A stretch of DNA of 64,000 nt, from contig JAHZKX010000023.1 of the NCBI GenBank assembly GCA_022600195.1, forward strand, positions 1 through 64,000, in the 5' to 3' direction. Below, piece after piece: positions 48,106 through 57,753 of the stretch (positions are counted from its first letter, which is position 1; each line of letters begins with the position of its first letter). The notes beneath the pieces are model-generated. The model did no database searches, was not told the DNA's origin, and worked only from the letters and a program-made list of their open reading frames with translations. This stretch comes from Planctomycetota bacterium. Its GTDB lineage: Bacteria > Planctomycetota > Planctomycetia > Planctomycetales > Planctomycetaceae. A program made the position numbers and the translations under genes.

Positions 48106-49068
48106 ATGGCGCAATCCACGTTGCCGGAACAGAATGAAAAATATTCCGACATGCTCAGCCTGTTGCGGAAAAATTTGAGCAGTGTGATTCGGGGAAAGTC
48201 AGAAAGCATCGACATGATGATGGTCGCGCTGCTTTCCAGCGGGTCGGTGCTGATGGAAGATGTGCCGGGAACCGGAAAAACGACGCTTGCCAAAGCACTG
48301 GCACGCTCTCTGGATGTGCCCTTCAATCGTGTGCAGTTTACTCCCGATCTGCTGCCGACGGACATTTTAGGATCATCAATCTATAATCCCGTCGATGGCA
48401 CATTTCATTTTCGGGAAGGACCGATTTTTTGTAATATTTTACTGGCCGACGAAATCAATCGTGCTTCTCCCCGCACACAGTCTGCACTACTGGAAGCCAT
48501 GAGTGAATCGCAGGCCACCATTGAAGGCGTACGCTATATCCTGCCGGCTCCTTTTTTTGTGTTGGCAACACAAAATCCCGTAGACTTTCACGGTACCTAT
48601 CCCTTACCGGAAGCTCAGCTGGATCGGTTTCTGATTCACTTGCAGCTTGGCTATCCGGATGCAGAGAATGAAATGGAAATTTTGTTCGCGCAATCCACCG
48701 AACATCCCGTTGACCATCTGGAACGCGTACTCAGCCATGAAGAAGTATTGCAGATGCAGAATCAGGTAAAATCAGTGCACGTCGAGCAGAGCGTCGCTCG
48801 TTATATGATTGATCTCGTGCAGGCCACACGCACAGATCCCCGATTGAAGCTGGGGGTCAGTCCTCGCGGTACGCTCATGATGTTTCGTGCTTCACAGGCG
48901 ATCGCATTCCTGAAAGGCAGAAGTTATGTCCTGCCCGATGATGTCCAGCATATGGCAGAATATGTTTTAGCACACAGACTGATATTAACATCAAAAGCGA
49001 AATACAGCAGCATAACTAAAATGGATGTGGTATCTGATATTGTTCAAAAAGTAAAAGTTCCCAATTAG
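48106..49068 (+). CDS. MoxR-family AAA+ ATPase (operon copy)
   Basis: A 320-residue MoxR ATPase. Walker A is DVPGTGKT, Walker B is [15 protein letters not shown], and the sensor segment [25 protein letters not shown] and the C-terminal lid (LKLGVSPRGTLMMFRASQA) are in place. It leads a three-gene operon with a DUF58 protein and a transglutaminase-like membrane protein, the standard MoxR-DUF58-TGase arrangement. There the ATPase is thought to chaperone or activate the DUF58 protein. The ATG at 48106 is used; the track start is a TTG four codons earlier. It differs clearly from the lone MoxR at 2726-3805. Confidence 0.94.
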   Translation: MAQSTLPEQNEKYSDMLSLLRKNLSSVIRGKSESIDMMMVALLSSGSVLMEDVPGTGKTTLAKALARSLDVPFNRVQFTPDLLPTDILGSSIYNPVDGTFHFREGPIFCNILLADEINRASPRTQSALLEAMSESQATIEGVRYILPAPFFVLATQNPVDFHGTYPLPEAQLDRFLIHLQLGYPDAENEMEILFAQSTEHPVDHLERVLSHEEVLQMQNQVKSVHVEQSVARYMIDLVQATRTDPRLKLGVSPRGTLMMFRASQAIAFLKGRSYVLPDDVQHMAEYVLAHRLILTSKAKYSSITKMDVVSDIVQKVKVPN

Positions 49069-49136
49069 CATTTTGCTGAAGGGATCTGAGTGGAATCAAC
49101 TTCTCGACTCATTCAATAAGAAGTATTGAAACCGTA

Positions 49137-50474
49137 ATGCATGTCTCGGAATACGATCCCTATTCACCCACGATCAGAAAAAAAGATTCGTTTACCAATC
49201 GTCTGCTGTTGGTGCGAATGCACAAGCATTACTGGTACTACCGCGTCACGTCTCCCGGAAAAATATTGTTGTTTGGATTCTTTTTGTCTGGTATCGGTAC
49301 GATTTCCGTTACCGTACCTATTTATAATCTCTTCAGCGTACTGATGGCGTTGATTCTGATCGACGGAATGGCATCCTGGATCTTCCGGCCCCGCTGTGAT
49401 CTCAAGGGAGATTTCCCCGCGCAAACCACCGCCGGTCAGCCTGCAGTGGGTCAATTTACCGTGACCAACAAGGGCTGGTTGCCCATTTACGATATGGCAG
49501 TCGCCTTTCGCTGGTTGGAGAAACCTCTCTCACAAACCGATCGTGATGATACATTACAATGTCTGCCGCGCGGGGAATCTGCCGAGATCACTGTGACCAT
49601 CGATGCGCCACAAAGAGGCTTCTACGCGCTGCCTAAACTGGGCGTGCATACCCTGTTTCCTTTTCATCTCAACCGTTCAGGCAGTGCAGCCCTACCCGGG
49701 AAATCTCTGTTGGTGCTGCCCAGCTTTCATCAAATCTCAACTGTCGATTTACCAGTCGGCAGCAAATTTCAGCCAGGGGGCATCGCCCTGACTTCCAATG
49801 TGGGAGAATCGCCAGAGTACATAGGGAATCGGGAATATGTTCCAGGAGAACCTGCCCGCAGACTCGATTTTCGATCCTTCGCCCGGCTGGGTAAGCCCGT
49901 GGTTCGAGAGTATCAGGAAGAATACTACTGCCGCATTGCCTTGATTCTCGATACCTATATGCCTCCTGATCCCTGGCTGAAGCGTAAGTTGAAATCGCTG
50001 AACCAGCGCTGGTATTCCAAAGCGGATGTCAAGCAACCTGCCAATGTACTGGAAGCGGGAATTAGTTTGACGGCGTCAATTGCAGACGCATTGTCGCGTG
50101 GAGAATATCTGATCGACCTGTTTGCTGCAGGTCCGGAGCTGTATGTGTTTCGCGCGGGACGCCATACCGCGCACTTCGATAATGTTCTGGAATTATTGTC
50201 TTGTGTAGATCGTTGTTCCGATGACCCATTCGAAACCATTGGGCCAGCCGTCTTTGAAGAACTCTCCAATATTTCGACCGCCGTTTGTATTTTTCTGGAT
50301 TGGGATGAACAACGGGAAAAAATGGCGCGTGCGGTTCTGGATTCGGGATCCAGTTTAAAAACGATCATCATCCATGATGGTGAGACGACATTGCCTTACA
50401 ATTCCGCAGAGTTCGGTCCTGCCGCTCATTTCACACCCGAACAGATTGTAACTGGAAAGGTGGAAGCGCTATGA
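49137..50474 (+). CDS. DUF58 membrane protein
   Basis: A 445-residue protein with two close membrane helices (about residues 42-85: ILLFGFFLSGIGTISVTV and LFSVLMALILIDGMASWIF). A beta-rich region follows, then the DUF58 motif PEYIGNREYVPGEPARRLDFRSFARLGKPVVREYQEE (about 220-260) and a VWA-like C-terminal fold (IALILDTYMP near 265). The motif has Glu for the usual Asp (PGE) and Phe for the usual Trp (LDF). It is probably a membrane-attached partner of the MoxR ATPase encoded upstream. Its gene overlaps the next gene by 4 bp (ATGA), which implies translational coupling. Confidence 0.9.
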   Translation: MHVSEYDPYSPTIRKKDSFTNRLLLVRMHKHYWYYRVTSPGKILLFGFFLSGIGTISVTVPIYNLFSVLMALILIDGMASWIFRPRCDLKGDFPAQTTAGQPAVGQFTVTNKGWLPIYDMAVAFRWLEKPLSQTDRDDTLQCLPRGESAEITVTIDAPQRGFYALPKLGVHTLFPFHLNRSGSAALPGKSLLVLPSFHQISTVDLPVGSKFQPGGIALTSNVGESPEYIGNREYVPGEPARRLDFRSFARLGKPVVREYQEEYYCRIALILDTYMPPDPWLKRKLKSLNQRWYSKADVKQPANVLEAGISLTASIADALSRGEYLIDLFAAGPELYVFRAGRHTAHFDNVLELLSCVDRCSDDPFETIGPAVFEELSNISTAVCIFLDWDEQREKMARAVLDSGSSLKTIIIHDGETTLPYNSAEFGPAAHFTPEQIVTGKVEAL

Positions 50475-52492
50475 GTTCGCAGCGTACGGTCGCCTTCATT
50501 TTGATCAGTCTGGAGTGCGCCACCTTCGGGATTCTGTCGGAGACGCTTTTTTTCTCTGCCAGTATTGTTTTGATTGCTGCCTTATCGTATCTGCCGATTT
50601 TACAATACCCATTTTCCCGCCGTCAGGTATTCTGGATCACCAGCATTCTGGCCATGCTGTTTATGGTTAAGTATGTGCTCTCTCCACACGAGTTCGGTCA
50701 GGATCGATCGGAGGTGATCAGAACTCCGCTGGCCTATGCGGCTGCACAATTTATAATAGCCCTGCAGCTGCGTCAGCTATTTGATAAACATTTTATTCCT
50801 TTCCTGCCGAATTCATTTCCTTTACTCGGTATTCTGGTGTTTATTCTCATTGGCGATATTCAGGTTCATGGATCCATAAACATCTATTATCAGGTTTTTG
50901 TTTTCAGCTATGTGCTGATGACCGGTGTGTTTTATCAATTTGGGCATGTGTTTCGTTCACAGAAGAACAACATCAAAAAGAAGTGGGTTGTTTATCTGAT
51001 TCGTTTTAACTTTTTTGTATTCATCTGGCTGATTGGCTGGTTGACTGCCACCGGATTACATCGTTATGAGCGAGAAATGGATCAACTCTATTATCGCCTG
51101 ATCGAACCGAGTACCTCAGGAATGGCATCTCGTGCCGGTTTCTCGACGATTTCAAAGCTTGGCAGCCTGACCTCGCAGTTTGACTCCGGTGCCCAACAAG
51201 TCAAGTTACGTATCAAATCTTCCGATGAACCAGGCTACATGCGTGGTCGGGCTTTCGTGCAGTTTTTTAATTCCGAATGGCATTCTGAGATTGGCAGTCA
51301 AAATGTCGCCAGCATAGGCTTGCCACCCGCGGGTGTTAAAACGGAGATCATACCGGAAGGTACCTGGTTTCAAATAGGACAGGCGAACTCTTCTGATTGG
51401 ATTGAATATGAAGTCTGGTCAGCGAGTACCGAGCATATTTTTGCACCTTTGAATACACCTTTAGTTCATGCGGTTGCTGAGAACATGCAAATTGACAGCC
51501 AGAATATTCTGACTTCACGTACGATGGAAAATGGATATCCCTATGCTCTCTTTCTGCCACGCAAACAGCTTCCACCGGCACCTGAATCTGTAGTCTCTTT
51601 GAGGAGGTTGCTGCAACTTCCGTTTGGCATCTCGCCCCGCGTGCAACAGCTGGCAAACCAGATTTTTGCCGACTGTAAAACTTCTGCAGAAAAAATTAAC
51701 CGCGTTCAAAACTATTTCCAAAATCAATATGAATATGAAATCGGGATCAAGATCCCGCAAGGAAATGATCCCCTCACATATTTTCTTCTGGAAAAGCCGA
51801 ACGCTCATTGTGAATATTTTGCATCGGGAACCGCAATCTTATTAAGAATGGCTGGGGTTCCCTGCCGTTATGTCACAGGTTATATCGTGCGCGAAAGAAA
51901 TGTCTATGACCAGTTCTGGGTTGCTCGTAGCAGGCATGCGCATGCCTGGGTCGAAGCCTGGGATGAACAAAGTGGCTGGGTCACTGTCGAATCCACGCCG
52001 GCAGCCGGTCGGCCCGATCAAAATACACCCGGCGGGGTCAGGCAGTACTGGGAATCGTTAATCGGCCAGTATTCCCGATTGAAAACAGCTGTGCAACGCG
52101 GAGAGTGGGTCTTGGCGCTTTCAGAGGCACAGCTACCATTGGCACTGCTCATCTGCGGTGTGGCGCTCTGGTTTGGGTTCAGGTGGGTTTTTCAATTCTG
52201 TCAAAAACGACTGAAAGAGCGGGCTCTCTTTCAGCAAAATCCAGTGCATGTTCAGGAATTGCATCAACTGCTGGCACAGATGGATCGACTGCTGGGGAAG
52301 CATAAAATCGTGCGCAAACCCGACGAAACGTTGATGCAGTTTTCCAGACGCATACAGAGCCAGGCAGTTGCACAATGGTATCGAAACTACGCTTGTAGCC
52401 GCTTCATGCCGGAATCTGCAGAGACCAACGCGCTGATTTTGCAGTTAAAACAGCAAATACTGGAATTTCGACAGCAAAAATCCCTCATTTAA
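50471..52492 (+). CDS. Transglutaminase-like membrane protein (TgpA-type)
   Basis: The 673-residue protein has about six membrane helices in residues 1-205 and a periplasmic stretch. A transglutaminase-core domain follows (about 395-515): HCEYFASGTAILLRMAGVPCRYVTGY with nucleophile C447, and RHAHAWVEAW with H491. A further membrane helix is at about 555-575, then a cytoplasmic tail. The third catalytic position, usually Asp in a DPT-type motif, reads VESTPA here (E507). TgpA-like proteins act on periplasmic protein or peptide substrates and depend on MoxR/DUF58 partners. It is the last gene of the operon. Confidence 0.9.
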   Translation: MSSQRTVAFILISLECATFGILSETLFFSASIVLIAALSYLPILQYPFSRRQVFWITSILAMLFMVKYVLSPHEFGQDRSEVIRTPLAYAAAQFIIALQLRQLFDKHFIPFLPNSFPLLGILVFILIGDIQVHGSINIYYQVFVFSYVLMTGVFYQFGHVFRSQKNNIKKKWVVYLIRFNFFVFIWLIGWLTATGLHRYEREMDQLYYRLIEPSTSGMASRAGFSTISKLGSLTSQFDSGAQQVKLRIKSSDEPGYMRGRAFVQFFNSEWHSEIGSQNVASIGLPPAGVKTEIIPEGTWFQIGQANSSDWIEYEVWSASTEHIFAPLNTPLVHAVAENMQIDSQNILTSRTMENGYPYALFLPRKQLPPAPESVVSLRRLLQLPFGISPRVQQLANQIFADCKTSAEKINRVQNYFQNQYEYEIGIKIPQGNDPLTYFLLEKPNAHCEYFASGTAILLRMAGVPCRYVTGYIVRERNVYDQFWVARSRHAHAWVEAWDEQSGWVTVESTPAAGRPDQNTPGGVRQYWESLIGQYSRLKTAVQRGEWVLALSEAQLPLALLICGVALWFGFRWVFQFCQKRLKERALFQQNPVHVQELHQLLAQMDRLLGKHKIVRKPDETLMQFSRRIQSQAVAQWYRNYACSRFMPESAETNALILQLKQQILEFRQQKSLI

Positions 52493-52690
52493 TTCCAGTA
52501 GCGGCAGATTTTGCAGGTCAAAATGGGCTTGGCAGACAAACAGCCTCTGGCTAGAATCCGTCCCTCATCTCTCATTTCTCAAATCAAAAAAATCCATTTC
52601 GTATCGACTACTAAATAAACCAGCAGTGCGTGCGCTCTTTTTCTATGCGCATTCACTAACGGAATACTTTATCTGAACGGGATTCTCTCA

Positions 52691-52915
52691 ATGAAAGTTT
52701 TCTCGATGAAAGTTCTCTCAAAAGCACTCCTCGTATTGATCATTCCCAGCATTTCTTTTTTTGCAACAGGCTGTGAAATGCTGCCACATGCACTGCAACC
52801 CAGCCAGTGGTCGAAGTTAAACCGCGGCCCGGCTCCGCGTGAGGACACCTATTTTTCCGTTCCCGATTACATACCGGAACTGGAACAGAAAATAAGTTCA
52901 CAGAAAGTCGACTGA
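52691..52915 (+). CDS. Small lipoprotein
   Basis: A 74-residue protein with a lipoprotein signal (LLVLIIPSISFFATGC, lipobox ATGC, Cys near residue 28). The short mature part ends in an acidic helix (ELEQKISSQK). A second ATG five codons later (52706) is also possible. It is not recognised beyond that; similar small lipoproteins are common near DUF1559 genes in planctomycetes. A small hairpin (GTTGCT/AGCAAC, 52930-52948) follows the stop. Confidence 0.65.
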   Translation: MKVFSMKVLSKALLVLIIPSISFFATGCEMLPHALQPSQWSKLNRGPAPREDTYFSVPDYIPELEQKISSQKVD

Positions 52916-53012
52916 TTCCGACTACGCCAGTTGCTTTGAAACAGCAACGTTGGGCAGTCTGTGCGCTTACGGTTTGATTTTTCCACGTGCTGGTTTGGGA
53001 AAGATCTGACGA

Positions 53013-53741
53013 TTGTTGCCGTTTATGGATCAGGCCAACATTTATAATCAATTGGATTTTAATAGGAACTGTGAAGAATCTCCTAACACCGATGTAGGAA
53101 TTAGGGCTGCTGCCATAGGTGTCTTCCAATGTCCTACTGATCTGCGCTATCCGATTTTATCGGAAGGTTCTTTGAACTACTATGTGTCTGTTGGTCCCAG
53201 TATGGGATTTGCTGTGACCCGCACATCGCAAGTCGGGCTTTTTCGATATCAGCAGATTACCCGAGTGTCTGATGTTCTCGATGGAACATCGAATGTCATT
53301 GCCATGGGCGAACGAATTGTAGGGTCTGCCAATGGTACGACATTCGATCGGAAAGGTGACGTACAACGGGGTGTGGCATTTGCGGGTGGTAATGACACCA
53401 TCTTCCCTACCAAGTCACAACTGGATACGCATGGTACTGCTTGTGCAGCCGCAGGTGGTTTCTACAGCCATCGTGGATCACGTTGGATGCGAGGAGACGA
53501 GACCTGGTTTAATACCTGGAATACTCCCAACTCACCCAATGATGACTGCAGTACCGGAAGTGGCGGTCATGCAGGAGGCGACGCGTCTGCAGTGCAGTCC
53601 GCACGTAGCCGACATGTTGGCGGTGCCCATGTATTGATGGCCGATGGTTCGGTGCACTTTGTTTCAGAAAACATCGATTTACTGAATTGGCAGCGACTGG
53701 GCGCGATTAACGATGGTGAGCCTGTCAGTATCAGCGAGTAA
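53013..53741 (+). pseudogene. DUF1559 protein fragment lacking the prepilin N-terminus
   Basis: The ORF encodes the C-terminal two-thirds of a DUF1559 protein. [15 protein letters not shown] corresponds to [13 protein letters not shown] of the intact gene at 45046-46050. [16 protein letters not shown], the H-rich [23 protein letters not shown] and the usual ending [13 protein letters not shown] are also present. The pilin-like signal and the first 80 or so residues are missing, and an in-frame TGA lies two codons before the TTG at 53013. Without the signal it could not enter a pilus-like pathway. It is best read as a 5'-deleted remnant, although the 3' part is well preserved, so the deletion may be recent. 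Confidence 0.75.
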
Positions 53742-53769
53742 TTCATCCATTGCTCAATGGTTTTAATGA

Positions 53770-53806
53770 ATCAGCTCGGCAATCATCGTTGCCGAGCTGA
53801 TTTTTA
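53770..53806 (+). terminator. Strong rho-independent terminator
   Basis: ATCAGCTCGGCAA (53770-53782) pairs perfectly with TTGCCGAGCTGAT (53789-53801) across a 6-base loop, followed by TTTTATTTG. It ends the transcript of the DUF1559 remnant and separates it from the next lipoprotein gene. Confidence 0.85.
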
Positions 53807-53866
53807 TTTGTTTAATAAGAATCTGAAAAAGTCATTAATAGTAACTAACAAGAGAAAGGGCTAGCG

Positions 53867-54172
53867 ATGAATAAATTGGCTTTATTCTGTCTGTCAATGA
53901 GCTTAATGTTGGCAGGCTGTGGAGGGGGAGGTTCAGGTGAAGTGGCACCTGCCAACCAGGAAACACCTGCTGCACAGGATTTATCAGTTGTCAAAGCATC
54001 TTTAACTGCGATCGCTGAATCGGGAGTGATTGACAGTAGTTTCTTTGGAATTCCGGAAAGTCTGGAGCAGGCTGGTAAAACCGAACTGGCTGCGGAAGCG
54101 AAAAAACTGGAGTCTATGAAGAGCGCAAAACAAATTAAGGCGGCTGCCAAGAAAATCGCCGATCAGCTCTGA
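53867..54172 (+). CDS. Small lipoprotein with Gly-rich linker
   Basis: A 101-residue protein with a lipoprotein signal (LALFCLSMSLMLAGC, Cys near residue 19). A GGGGSGE linker and a helical, Lys/Ala-rich C-terminal part follow (ELAAEAKKLESMKSAKQIKAAAKKIADQL). An AAGGG ribosome site is 9 bases before the ATG. Such proteins often accompany DUF1559 genes in planctomycetes; the function is unknown. A bidirectional terminator follows at 54286-54320. Confidence 0.72.
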   Translation: MNKLALFCLSMSLMLAGCGGGGSGEVAPANQETPAAQDLSVVKASLTAIAESGVIDSSFFGIPESLEQAGKTELAAEAKKLESMKSAKQIKAAAKKIADQL

Positions 54173-54285
54173 TCATACCATATTTAATGTATGATGGTGA
54201 TACACGATGAGAATCAACGTCTTTGATATTTATTTATCGAAGGCGTTTTTTTGGGGGGCTATGGTATTAAATCAGACAATAGAAA

Positions 54286-54320
54286 AAGGGAGCCAGCACA
54301 ATCGCCGGCTCCCTTGTTTT
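54286..54320. terminator. Bidirectional terminator between convergent genes
   Basis: AAGGGAGCC (54286-54294) pairs with GGCTCCCTT (54307-54315). The plus strand continues GTTTTT and the minus strand ends in a T-run after the stem, so it can stop transcripts from the lipoprotein gene and from the Gfo/Idh gene. Confidence 0.8.
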
Positions 54321-54351
54321 TATTACTTTAATGCACGTAGATCTGAAAGGA

Positions 54352-55635
54352 TCAGACTTTTGGTTCCCAGCCAGGTTCGTATTCTCGCGACCATAGTGCC
54401 ATGGCTGCTTTGTCATTCAGGATATGACCGTTTGTTGAGTCGCAGTTCAGCGTACGACCAGTGCGGTGTGCGATATTACCGATGTGACACAAGAGCGTGC
54501 TTTTGTGTCCGATTTCAATTTCGGCATTCAAATTGAGTGGCTCATCATTGCGAATCGCATCAATGAAGTTTTGAGCGTGTTCGCTCATTCCCTGGCCGCC
54601 ACCCACTTTTTCAATTTCTTTATCCTTAGCGTCTAATACGCGATAACCTCCAGAAGTGCCTATGATCAAGGTCCCTTTACTACCGAAAAAGGTAACGAAG
54701 TCATTCTTGTGTCGGTTACAACTGGTTCCCTGCCACGTAATTTGTTTGCTTCCGTCAAATTCATAAGCAACCACATGCGTATCGGGTGTTTGCTGATCGT
54801 CCTGGTAAGCATAACGACCACCACTCGAAACGACGCGTGTGGGATAATCAACTCCCAGACCCCAACGGCAGATATCCAGTGAATGCACACCATTGTTACC
54901 AAGTTCACCATTCCCATACTTCCAGAACCAGTGCCAGTTATAAGGAATCATGTTATCTACGTACTTCTGACGTGGAGCTGGTCCCTGCCAGAGATCATAA
55001 TTCAGGTTACCGGGAACAGAAGCTGGTTTGCCGGTGCCGATCGAACCGCGGGCACTTTCATAAAAAGCCCGCGCCAGGTAGACATCACCAATCACGCCTT
55101 CTTTAACTTTTTGAATCCCTTCAATGATCGATTCACTACTGCGTCGCTGGCTTCCCATCTGGACGGCTCGTTTATTTTTGCGAGCGGCTGCCACCATCAT
55201 TTCACCCTCGTTGGGATTGTGGCTACAGGGTTTTTCCACATAAACATGTTTACCCGCAGAGCAACCCAGGATCGTGGCCGGTGAATGCCAGTGGTTCGGA
55301 GGGGCGGCGATCAATGCATCTACTTCTTTGTCGTCCAGAATTTTTCGAAAGTCGTCAACAGGTTGAGGGGCCTTTTTGGTAGCCGTCTCGACTGTTTTGA
55401 CGGCCTTTGCCATGCGGTCGGCGTCAGTATCGCACACATATTTGATTTCCACCCCTTCCAGTGCACCAAACGTTTTTGCCAAAAACAGACCGCGTTGCAT
55501 TCCCATGATTCCAACGGTGACTTTTTTACTGGGGGCTTTACTGGCGGCGGATAGAATCGCGGGGGCAGCAATACCGGCGGCGGTTGCGGCCGCGGTTTGA
55601 CCGAGAAAAGTGCGACGATTGACAGAATCGGACAT
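54352..55635 (-). CDS. Tat-exported Gfo/Idh/MocA family oxidoreductase
   Basis: A protein of about 427 residues. A Tat signal (NRRTFLGQTAAATAAGIAAPAILSAASK) is followed by the Rossmann fold (VTVGIMGMQRGLFLAKTF, KYVCDTDADRMAKAV). The EKP motif is KHVYVEKPCSHNPNEGE near residue 145. The C-terminal half has GNGELGNNGVHSLDICRWGLG and ends in a substrate-domain tail. It likely acts on a sugar derivative in the periplasm with bound NAD(P). The ATG at 55635 gives the proper Tat leader and has GGAGA upstream; the track start (55692) does not. It is similar in layout to, but distinct from, the enzyme at 40018-41400. Confidence 0.93.
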   Translation of the reverse strand: MSDSVNRRTFLGQTAAATAAGIAAPAILSAASKAPSKKVTVGIMGMQRGLFLAKTFGALEGVEIKYVCDTDADRMAKAVKTVETATKKAPQPVDDFRKILDDKEVDALIAAPPNHWHSPATILGCSAGKHVYVEKPCSHNPNEGEMMVAAARKNKRAVQMGSQRRSSESIIEGIQKVKEGVIGDVYLARAFYESARGSIGTGKPASVPGNLNYDLWQGPAPRQKYVDNMIPYNWHWFWKYGNGELGNNGVHSLDICRWGLGVDYPTRVVSSGGRYAYQDDQQTPDTHVVAYEFDGSKQITWQGTSCNRHKNDFVTFFGSKGTLIIGTSGGYRVLDAKDKEIEKVGGGQGMSEHAQNFIDAIRNDEPLNLNAEIEIGHKSTLLCHIGNIAHRTGRTLNCDSTNGHILNDKAAMALWSREYEPGWEPKV

Positions 55636-55813
55636 GACTGGTTCTCCATTGGTAGAGGAGTTAGGGCAAGGCGGGGTGAATTTTAAAAACAAACCATATT
55701 CTAATCAGTTCACAAAGCAAAGAACACGGTAAAAACAGCCACGATTTTAATTTCTTAAAATACTAATGAAATGCCGGGATCAAATCAAAATCGCGAGCTA
55801 TCGACGTAAGTCG

Positions 55814-57697
55814 CTATGCCTTTCGAATATAATGAGCGGCAAAACTGCGAATTTCCTGACCGTTGAGCACATGGAACATCCGCAGTTGTTGCAGGGTTTC
55901 CTGACTGAAGCGACCAATGGGAACGTGTATCAATTTCTTCTGATACCGTTTCGCCAGACGCCGCCAGCCAGCACCGGGAGGGGCCTCACTGAGCAATGCG
56001 ATGTGCTTCTCTTCGCTGTAATGGCAGGCGGCCACCAGCAGACGTTCCTCAAGTGTATCGACAAAATCAAATTGGACGTCGTTCCAGATATCATAAATCG
56101 GACGCGGCGGAAACAGGAATAACGCACCTCCATAACTTGCCAGACCGATGCCAGGCCCCACCATTTCCTTTCGGTGGTCGGTGGCAAAAAATGCCAGCGT
56201 CGATTCGTCCTGATGTTCGGCGTGCCAGGTCAGCCGATAGGGATAATCTCTAGGGTCTGCAGGTGAATCAAACAGCATGATCACACAATCCAGCTTTCCT
56301 CGACTGGGAGGGAGCACTTTAACGTGAAGTTCGCCCGTATGCCAGTTCCGTAATGTTTCGCGCAAGTCAAGTCCGTCCTTCAAACTCGTCGTAAATTTTT
56401 CGGTGCGCGCCAGGTCGACGCCCAACAGGTTGAGGGCATGGTCTTTCACACTCGTACGAAATTTTTCGATGGCAACATCTTCGGGAGGCCAGCTGCATTG
56501 TTTGTAGGGATCCCAATTCATATCCCATTCATCCTGTTTCGGCTGAGGAGGTTTGGGAATCAATTCACAACTTCTCCAGGAGATGGGATTACCGGGTAAG
56601 CGATTGCTTAATTCGACCATGGTGCCGTCGGGAAGCTCTGCCTGTTCAATTCCAAATCTGATCGACTCGAAAGGCAGCAAATGTACAAACGGGTATTCAC
56701 GCGCTGTCTCGGCAACTTGAATAGCAAACTGATCGCCGGCAACCTGTTGGGCCGCTTTGACCAGAGTATAGAGATCGGGGGTCATGCGTCGCTCGATGAG
56801 CGACAGGTTGCGAACATAACGAAAATAGACCGATAGAATTTTCGGCGTGATTTTTCGACCTCGTGATTTCAATTCCAGTCGATAGCGATCGCGGGCCGTC
56901 AACGCCATCTCCTTGATACCATCGACTGATAAATTTTCATCATCGCCCAGTTCGGAACGGGCGGCCTCGTACAAGCCGGTAATGTAAGGAAGTTCGCCCA
57001 GCATAAACAGCAGCGTTTCAGGAGCAGCAGCATAAACCTTGGTGTCATTCACTTCTTCGTCTTCAACTTCCAGCGGTATCTGATCGATATAGGCATCATG
57101 AATCCAGGGCCAGTCTGAGAGTGAGCAGACCAGCAAGATCGACTGATACTTTGTTTCCAGTTCGCGCAAACGGTGCGCCATCATCGTGCAACGGTCCAGA
57201 GGTTGTCCTTCCGGCACTTTTTTCAGTGATGGCAACACAGCGGCGGAAAACGTTTCCAGAGGGACTTTCTTTAAGGCATACGGATCTGGTAATGAAGCCG
57301 AAATACTTTCAAAGCGTTGTGTTTCCAGATCAATAAAATGCCGGTCCATGCGTTCCATCATCGCAATTCGCAGAGCCGCGATGACACCCTGGCAGGGATC
57401 AATGGGTACATAGCTGAAAATACGCTGGTTTTCCTCGTCATCTTCTGCTTCTTCCCAGGGCGCAGAACCGGTGATCGGGGGCTCTTCCTGCAGTACTGCC
57501 ATGATACTGGGAAGAAAAGTAATGGCCCGTTCGACGTCTTCCTGAAATGATTGAGGCAGGGGAACAGCCAGACAATCAAACTGATTCGTCAGCATCACGC
57601 GACGAACTTCGATCGCGAAATCGCCGCTCCCGTGAATCATAGGCAACACGGAAATCCGAGGACTGATTTTCAAAAAACTGGAATGAGAGGCTGTCAT
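55814..57697 (-). CDS. Large cytoplasmic protein of unknown function
   Basis: The 627-residue protein is not recognised. It has no signal peptide or membrane helix. The N-terminal 60 residues (VLPMIHGSGDFAIEVRRVML ... DCLAVPLPQSF) and MMAHRLRELETKYQSILLVCSLSDWPWIHDAY near 200 faintly recall TraB/ChaN-like or DUF5682-type proteins with an N-terminal His and a buried hydrophobic core, but this is speculative. Several conserved-looking aromatic and acidic segments follow. The gene begins 56 bp after the stop of the dehydrogenase gene on the same strand, so the two may be co-transcribed. Confidence 0.7.
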   Translation of the reverse strand: MTASHSSFLKISPRISVLPMIHGSGDFAIEVRRVMLTNQFDCLAVPLPQSFQEDVERAITFLPSIMAVLQEEPPITGSAPWEEAEDDEENQRIFSYVPIDPCQGVIAALRIAMMERMDRHFIDLETQRFESISASLPDPYALKKVPLETFSAAVLPSLKKVPEGQPLDRCTMMAHRLRELETKYQSILLVCSLSDWPWIHDAYIDQIPLEVEDEEVNDTKVYAAAPETLLFMLGELPYITGLYEAARSELGDDENLSVDGIKEMALTARDRYRLELKSRGRKITPKILSVYFRYVRNLSLIERRMTPDLYTLVKAAQQVAGDQFAIQVAETAREYPFVHLLPFESIRFGIEQAELPDGTMVELSNRLPGNPISWRSCELIPKPPQPKQDEWDMNWDPYKQCSWPPEDVAIEKFRTSVKDHALNLLGVDLARTEKFTTSLKDGLDLRETLRNWHTGELHVKVLPPSRGKLDCVIMLFDSPADPRDYPYRLTWHAEHQDESTLAFFATDHRKEMVGPGIGLASYGGALFLFPPRPIYDIWNDVQFDFVDTLEERLLVAACHYSEEKHIALLSEAPPGAGWRRLAKRYQKKLIHVPIGRFSQETLQQLRMFHVLNGQEIRSFAAHYIRKA

Positions 57698-57753
57698 AAT
57701 GGATCCAGTTTCTAACTGCCAGAAATTTCAACAGAACCAGTTTGTCAAGAGAG

